From Escarpia spicata (Eukaryota; Annelida; Polychaeta; Sabellida; Siboglinidae), in assembly GCA_963995525.1 (NCBI GenBank), contig OZ023205.1:58308800-58372799 (forward strand): a stretch of DNA of 64,000 nucleotides. The letters are read 5' to 3'. Made by a program: the position numbers and the translations under genes. The notes under the pieces are model-generated. The model saw only the letters and a list, made by a program, of their open reading frames with translations, made no database searches and was not told the origin of the DNA. Below, piece after piece: positions 52,392 to 61,300 of the stretch. Position 1 is the first letter of the stretch. Every line of letters begins with the position of its first letter.

Positions 52392-55300
52392 TGCATACAA
52401 CCACAAGTGACATAACAATTTGTGACACTCTGCATGACAAGCACCAGTGAATGACACAATGGATTAGTTACACTGGACACTGATGAACTGTTGTCTTAAT
52501 TATTTGCAAACCTTGTTAATAAACTCTAATATGTTCCTATCCTTTGCCTCAGCACTTTCCATAGCAAGTCTGACGGCCTCGGAATGAGTGTCTGGCCGCG
52601 AGAACACGCTTGGTACAGAGGAGGTCAGGTCAGGCCTGACATATCGCACAAGTCTCTGTGTCCGGACACAAGGTCTAGTCTGACAGAGTGACACAGGACA
52701 AGTGAACACAAGGTCTAGTTTGACAGAGTGACACATGAGAAGTGAACACAAGGTCTACTTTGACAGAGTGACACAGGACATGTGAACACAAGGACTACTT
52801 TGACAGTGTGACACAGGACAAGTAAACACAAGGTCAATTCTGACAGAGTGACAGAAGAAATGAACACAATGTCTAGTCCAACAGAGTGACAGGACAAGTG
52901 AACACAAGGTCTAGTCTGACAGAGTGACAGAGGACAAGTGAACACAAGGTCTAGTCTGACAGAGTGACAGAGGACAAGTGAACACAAGGTCTAGTCTAAC
53001 AGAGTGACAGGACAAGTGAACACAAGGTCTAGTCTAACAGAGTGACAGGACAAGTGAACACAAGGTCTAGTCTGACAGAGTGACAGAGGACAAGTGAACA
53101 CAAGGTCTAGTCTGACAGAGTGACAGAGGACAAGTGAACATAAGGTCTAGTCTAACAGAATGACAGGACAAGTGAACACAAGGTTTAGTCTGACAGAGTG
53201 ACAGGACAATTTAACACAAGGTCTAGTCTGACAGAGTGACAGAGGACAAGTGAACACAAGGTCTAGTCTAACAGAGTGACAGGACAAGTGAACACAAGGT
53301 CTAGTCTGACAGAGTGACAGGACAAGTGAACACAAGGTCTAGTCTGACAGAGAGACAAGACAATTGAACACAAGGTCTAGTCTGACAGAGTGACAGGACA
53401 AGTGAACACATGGTCTAGTCTGACAGAGAGACAAGACAATTGAACACAAGGTCTAGTCTAACAGAGTGACAGAGGACAAGTGAACACAAGGTCCAGTCTG
53501 ATAGAGGGCAAGTGAACACAAGGTCTTATCTGACAGAGGACAAGTGAACGTAATATGATGACAAGGTGTACACATAATATGACAGCTTTGGAATAGTTAA
53601 GGGTAGCCAGTACTAGCCACTATCCGAAAATGGCCATAGGCCACATCTCTGTTAATACTGAACATGTCTTAACCAAATTTGGAGTACTAATCTGCTAAAT
53701 GAATAGTATATGATGTGTGGAATGTGGGCTCATTTACCATGGCAACGAACGTTTCTAGTATGACAGAGGGGCATGCATCCCTGAAAATTATTCTGAGCTA
53801 ACAACTCTTGATCATGCAGTTGTCAAGAATCATTAGCTAGAATGTCCTTCTGTCAGATAAGGTGGTTTTGGGCAAGAAAATATGGGATGGGACCTTAGAT
53901 TTGAGTATTTTAAAGGCGTCTTGAAAAATGCTAAAACCTGAACAACAGTCAATGAAGCCAGGTATCTTTGCCCCAAATAACCTTATCTGACAGAGGAGAA
54001 TTTAACTAATGATTCTTGAAAATTGCATGAACACACATACAGTTGTTAGCTCAGAATAATGTTCAAGGATGTGAAAATCTGTCTCATTAGAAACATTCAT
54101 TGTCATGATAGTATACAAGCAAATGACTCCATATTTCACACATCATATACCATTTAGTTATCTAATTAGTACTCCAAATTTGGTTAAGATATGTTCAGTA
54201 TTAACAGAGATATGGGATATTTGTTATACGGCCATTTTTGGGTAGTGGCTACCCTTAAGCCAAATAAACAATTAAATAAACCAACTAACAGAGACATGTG
54301 AGGAAGAATGTTATATAAAAGAATAACTACAAAGACATTACATAAGACGGAATCAAAGTAAATGAATAAATAATGCCTGCTAAAGCAAATCTATAATCAA
54401 CTACAATCACATGGGTTACAACAACTCACAACTGAACTCACTACTGTGTGCATGTGCATGTGTGTGCGTGTAAGTGTGTGTGTGCACGTGTGTGCATGCA
54501 TGAGTTGTCATCTGTACAACTACTCACGCTGTCCACTGTGATACTGTCAGCCGCTCCAGTGACAGCATGAGAGACATTGTCTCCAGCGGCCTGCAGCTGT
54601 AGGATGTGTTCATTCAGATGATCAATTTCTGCATTCTTTTCATCAATCAGTTGTTGTGCAAACACAGGCATAGAGAAGGCTTCCTGGCCATGCTTTTGAC
54701 TCTGTTGGTTCACCTCCGCCTAAACAAAACACTCGGTGAGTTGCTGAACAACTACAGACATGGAAAAGGTTTGTTTCACATTCACCTAAACAAAACACCG
54801 TGTACTCACAAACTCATACTGTGAACTCAGTTGGCCCTCACCAACAATGGCAGAACACCATGCAGTAACAACACCACAAAGCATCTACTGGTTTACAGGA
54901 CTTTAACAAAGATAGAGAGTGGGCAATACCATACAAAATATATACCTAAATGTATGAACATATGGACAAACATGACTATGATTTGACAGATAACAAACAA
55001 ATATCCCTTCTCCTTAAATAGTACCTGTAAATTCAAGTGGCCAATGAGCAAATTGACCAACATAGAAGTATCTTCTTGGTCTTCCTCCATTCTCTCTATT
55101 GTGTGTGTTAAATTATCACTGCCTCTACACTGTACACCATTCACCGAGATCTACCTATACCTATCACTCTTTAATTTAAAATGCCATCTAGGCATTTCAG
55201 ATCTATGACAATAGCAGCCATGTTTGTGGTGTTGTCATGGCGATGATGATGTCATAGATTCAGAGTACACATGATAGTTATGGAAAATATATAAATTAAA

Positions 55301-58300
55301 AACAGTATTACTGACTTTTATCAAATGTCATTAAATACATCAAAATTATTTAAATTATAATTAGATTGATAATTGTCGGTATGGTGATTATACAGTATTT
55401 AGTTTAGGCTGGTCACAGATGATACATTTATGACTCAGTGTCCATAAATTGATCATCACCACAATTACTGATAAATACTACCAATGAGAGAATTGCTCAG
55501 ATATTGCTTTGTAATAAAAACATTTAAATTTTCAATAATATTTTAATATGAAGGTCATTATTGTTCTTTTATGATAATCCATATCACATAATGGATAGGG
55601 TCAGAATTGGGGCTACGTCGATGTGACAATATACACATTTTCAACTGCTGGTGAAATCCACCTTCGCATCAGCTAATGTAGCCATGGTGTACACACACAT
55701 AAAGGTTGTAATATTATTACTTATTCCTCCCCCCAAATAAGTCATGTGTGGAAAAGGTGCACCTAGTGCTTTATGTGTACATCATTGATGCCTGTAGATA
55801 ATGCCATGACATGTACTAGAATCCTGGCTGTCACACATTATAATGGTTAATATTAATACAAACTCTGTGACTGCTGTCTGGGGACTCACCTGTAACTGTT
55901 CAATCTTGTCTTCGAGTTCGTCGACATGCTGACACCGCTTCTCGCTGACCATGATCTGTGCTTCCATTTGTTGGAGCTGTTCATCTCTTTCAATCAGCTG
56001 TTCTCTGAACTGTTCCAACTGTTCTGTCAAATCAGCCGCCTGAAACAAATACATATCAGAAAATGAGCCATCTAAAATCACATTAATGGTTTTTAGCCAG
56101 TTTGTCATCTGAAAAAATGCCACTAGAAATGAGATTTTATTTACTCAAAACAAGTCAGATGAATAAGGATAGAGAAGAATAGTACAATAAATAATTTGAA
56201 ATTAATACACAATTAACACAGTAGAAGTAATAAATAAGATAAAGAATGTTACAAGAAGCGGTTAGATTTGTTTAAAAAAAAGAATGGTGTGAGAAAGGGT
56301 AGTGAAAAATTGTAGAAAAGAATGGTAAGAGAATATGTAGAGAAAACATATACAAAACAATAAGGAAACATTTGAGGAAATGGGAAAAACAATGGTAAGA
56401 CAAATGGCGGAAGAAAACTGGCTGAAAATAATGGTATTATAAACAGAAGAGGAAACTGATTGAAAATAACGGTAAGACAAATTGTAGAAAGGCTTGTCCA
56501 AGAAACAGCAGAGGGAATGGTAGAAAATAATGATAAAATAAAGGGTTTAAAAGAATAGTAAAAGAATTATATAAAAGAATGGTAAGATAAATGGTATAAA
56601 AGAATGGTACAAGAATTATATAAAATAATGGTAAGAGAAATTGTATAACATGGTATAAAAGAATGGCACAAGAATGGTAGAAAATAAATGTAAGATAAAT
56701 TTTATAACATGGTACCAATTAATGGTACACGAATTGTAGAACATAATGGTAATAGAAATGGTAGAGGGTCACCTCTTTGCTGCTGTTGGTCAGAGCGACT
56801 CTCTCCTCCTCCAGCTGGTGCTGTAGACTTGGTGACGTTGGTGACACCGACGTCCTGTCACTGTCACCAGCGTCTGTCACCTTGAGGGCATCAATCTGTG
56901 CCTTCAGAGCACTCATCTTTGTCATCTGCACGTCAACCCGACTCTGCAGGGCTTCCTTGTCATGTGTCAACTCCTGTCAACCGTCACAAGCGTCAAAGTG
57001 TCACATGCATTGCAGTGTAGTGGCTAGGTCTTACAGTAGGAGTTATTTGATCAGCAGATGGCGCTATTAGAGTGGATATGTTTGAAAATTACAGTTTGTG
57101 TCCTACTTGTTTTATTCCTACCAAGTATTCTCCAATAACTGAGTATACCTGATATGTATAGAGTCACTGCCAGTAGTAGAGGAAGAAATATCACACTATT
57201 CATATAAGAAGACACAATGAAGCATAACATAACAACTTTAGTACCTTTGCTGAATACAGTAAATGACTATGCATAATAGTTTACTATAGCAGGCTAGGGT
57301 AAATAATAAATAAAAAGTTTAAAGTAAATCACAGATTTACGAATTAATTGAAAAAAGTAAATCATAGATTTATGAATTGATTGAAAAACAAACCTCCTCC
57401 AGAGTCTTTAGGTTCTTCAGTTCATCCTCGAGGGTGACGACCTTCTCGAGGGCGAGAGACTCCGCCCTGCGCAGGGTGTCCACCTGCGACTCGAGGTCCT
57501 TGATGGTGTGTGAGAGCTCATCCACATCCGTCTGGCTGTCACTCTCTGAGACGCCCAAGTCAGGGGTGTGTTGTTCGTCCACTGGCGGCTCAACAACTGC
57601 CACCTGGTGCCCAACACATGTACGTCAGCAGACAGTTCATACTTCCATGTTTTTAGCTAGTTTATAAAGTATATAGTTTGTCTTGTTCGTCCACCTAACT
57701 CTAATCAAGGTCGCATGCGTGTGTGTGTGTTGTGTATGTTTGTGTGTATGCGCATGCATGTGCACGTGTGTGTTTGTGCATGTGTTAAGCTTTTCCTCCA
57801 AGATCAGCCCGGGACGTTTTACTTCACTTTCAATTGTCCTGAGCTGTGTGAACTGTCCACTGATCAGCCCGGGACGTTTTACTTCACTTTCAATTGTCCT
57901 GAGCTGTGTGAACTGTCCACTGATCAGCCGGGGATGTTTTACTTCACTTTCAATTGTCCTGAGCTGCGTGAACTGTCCACTGATCAGCCTGGGACGTTTT
58001 ACTTCACTTTCAATTGTTCCGAGCTGCGTGAACTGTCCACTGATCAGCCCGGGACGTTTTACTTCACTTTCAATTGTCCTGAGCTGCGTGAACTGTCCAC
58101 TGATCAGCCCGGGACGTTTTATTTTACTTTCAATTGTCTGGAGCTGCGTGAATTGTCCACTGATCAGCCTGGGACGTTTTACTTCACTTTCAATTGTCCT
58201 GAGCTGCGTGAACTGTCCACTGATCAGCCCGGGACGTTTTACTTCACTTTCAGTTGTCCTGAGCTGCGTGAACTGTCCACTGATCAGCCCGGGACGTTTT

Positions 58301-61300
58301 ACTTCACTTTCAATTGTCCTGAGCTGCGTGAACTGTCCACTGATCAGCCCGGGACGTTTTACTTCACTTTCAATTGTCCTGAGCTGCGTGAACTGTCCAC
58401 TGATCAGCCCGGGACGTTTTACTTCACTTTCAATTGTCCTGAGCTGCGTGAACTGTCCACTGATCAGCCTGGGATGTTTTACTTCACTTTCAATTGTCCT
58501 GAGCCGCGTGAACTGTCCACTGATCAGCCCGGGTCGTTTTACTTCACTTTCAATTGTCCTGAGCTGCGTGAACTGTCCACTGATCAGCTGGAGACGTTTT
58601 ACTTAACTTTAAATTTGTTTTAAATACATTCAACATTGCAAAAACTGTTAAGATTTATGTCACAATTGTCAAACATCAGGTATGAATACTTTGGGGAGCT
58701 GCTTCTGTGTCTGTGTGTACTTAGTGCCATCCAAAAGATGAACTTTATCCAGCGACATATGGTGACGACCAACCGACCACCCACGTATAATGCTTTATGT
58801 ATTTTGTGATTTTGTGAACTGATGTCCCGGGTGTCTACGTACGTTGCTTGGGGTGGCCTGAGACTCCAGCTCTGCCTCCAGCTGAGCCACAACGTCTCTC
58901 AGCTCCACCAGTCTCGCCCTCTGCTCCACATCAGACTGCTCCAGCTGCTCCAGCCGCTGCTTCTGAGTACTCACTTGCTCCGTCTTCTCACGCAGCTGCT
59001 CCTCCACCTCCTGGAGCTGCTCCGGAGAAACGGTCAAGGTCAATGAATTAAATATAACCCACCACAGGTCACACAGGGATGGTTATGTCACACGCAGTCA
59101 TTAGGGATTAGTCAGAAATATTTTTTGCTTGTTTTGAATTAACCAAACGTGTACTTTCTGCACGCGAATGGCCTGCGTGGAAGCCATTCCCGTTAATCGC
59201 AGCGATTAGTGGCCAGTGTTTTTCAGTGAGTTTTTTTCTTCAGTGACAAACCAGCGTCATTTATTTAATTAATACTGATCCATTTGATTTTTCATTACCA
59301 GTTGTGCCAGTGGTAGTCATTAATGTGGGCCCCTAGACTTGGAACTATAGGTTAATCTAGTGACCAGCTGGCCCCCCTCTAAATTCCACCAGTCTTATCA
59401 GTTGTAATTACCTGTCTTGGCCAGTCATCTGCTGGTCTTGAAGACTAGCAGAGGAGTCTCTGGCTAAGCCCCTGGGGGTTGTCCATAATTGTTAATATTT
59501 ACCTAAATGTAGTGTGAACTAATTCCAGGCCCCATTCCTCCCCCTGGTTTAGTAAGTTATAATGTTGATAATTTTCCAGAATTAAAGACATAATGTTTAC
59601 TAACATTTACAATAACTATGGTTATGCGATTCACCATTTCATACTCAACCAATATTTAAATAATTAGTATGCTGGCCTTCACCCTGATTTGTATCGTATC
59701 AGACAATCCGATTTCTGACTTCTGAAGCTAAAGACCACAAGTCACCAGTGTTTATGTTCCTTTGATGTTAGACAAACTCTATACCTCTTAGTCAGTATTT
59801 ATGTTTGTATTTGAACCAGATGAGTCAGACACTGTATATCTTGCCTAGTATTTCAGCATGTGTCTTTAGACAGACTTTGTACATCTCGCTCCAGTATTTA
59901 TGCTTCTATTTGTACGACTTTAGAGAGAATTTGTACCTCTCGTTCCAGTCTCTGATCGCGACTCCGCCGGGTCTCAGAGTCTCGTTTCAATTTCTCCAGT
60001 TGCTCCATCTTCTGCTGGAGTTCATCCCGCTCCACCTCGCGCTCCACTGACTGCTCCTGAAACAACAACTGGCTGTGAACACGTCACGGTCCACCGACTC
60101 CTGAAACAATGACTAGCTGTGAACATATCACGGTCCACTGACTCCTGAAACAACGACTAGCTGTGAACATGTCTTGGTCCATGACTCCTGAAACAACAAC
60201 TAGCTGTGAACATATCACGGTCCACTGACTCCTGAAACAACAACTGGCTGTGAACATGTCTTGGTCCATGACTCCTGAAACAACAACAATAGCAGACTGT
60301 CATCCAATGACACAGAACTTGTGTGTACACGTGATGCTCCTGTCAACCAACTCCAGAAATAACATCAAATGACAGAGAACTTACTTCGAGGAACTTCCGG
60401 TTGGCGGCGAGCTGTTTGTTGGTGGCCTCGATCTGTCTGCGCAGGTCATCTGTCTCGTTCTTCCTCTCCTCCTGCACTCTCTCTATCTCGATGTGTAACT
60501 CTTCGACAGTCATCTCAAGGTCTCGCCGCTCCTGCTCCCAGTTACTCCTCTCCGTCTCGCTCTGTCGCTCCACATCTCGCTTTTCATCTGTCACTCGGGT
60601 CAATTGCTGCACCAAACCTGCAACACACCCATTGAATCAACACACCCATTGAATCAACATACCCATTGAATTAACGCCCCCACTGAATCAACAAACCCAC
60701 TGGATCAATGTGCCACCTGAATCAACACATCCACTGAATCAATGCACTCACTGAATCAACACATCCACTGAATCAATGCACTCACTGAATCAACACATCC
60801 ACTGAATCAATGCACTCACTGAATCAACACATCCACTGAATCAATGCACTCACTGAATCAACACATCCACTGAATCAATGCACTCACTGAATCAACACAT
60901 CCACTGAATCAATGCACTCACTGAATCAACACATCCACTGAATCAATGCACTCACTGAATCAACACATCCACTGAATCAATGCACTCACTGAATCAACAC
61001 ATCCACTGAATCAATGCACTCACTGAATCAACACATCCACTGAATCAATGCACTCACTGAATCAACACATCCACTGAATCAATGCACTCACTGAATCAAC
61101 ACATCCACTGAATCAATGCACTCACTGAATCAACACATCCACTGAATCAATGCACTCACTGAATCAACACATCCACTGAATCAATGCACTCACTGAATCA
61201 ACACATCCACTGAATCAATGCACTCACTGAATCAACACATCCACTGAATCAATGCACTCACTGAATCAACACATCCACTGAATCAATGCACTCACTGAAT

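Noticed and set aside
57683..58623. Two overlapping 300-codon plus-strand ORFs with 20-residue repeats
   Set aside because: The 60-bp intronic repeat lacks stops in two frames; both ORFs begin in TG-rich sequence and show no codon bias. Position between coding exons of the opposite strand fits intron repeat.
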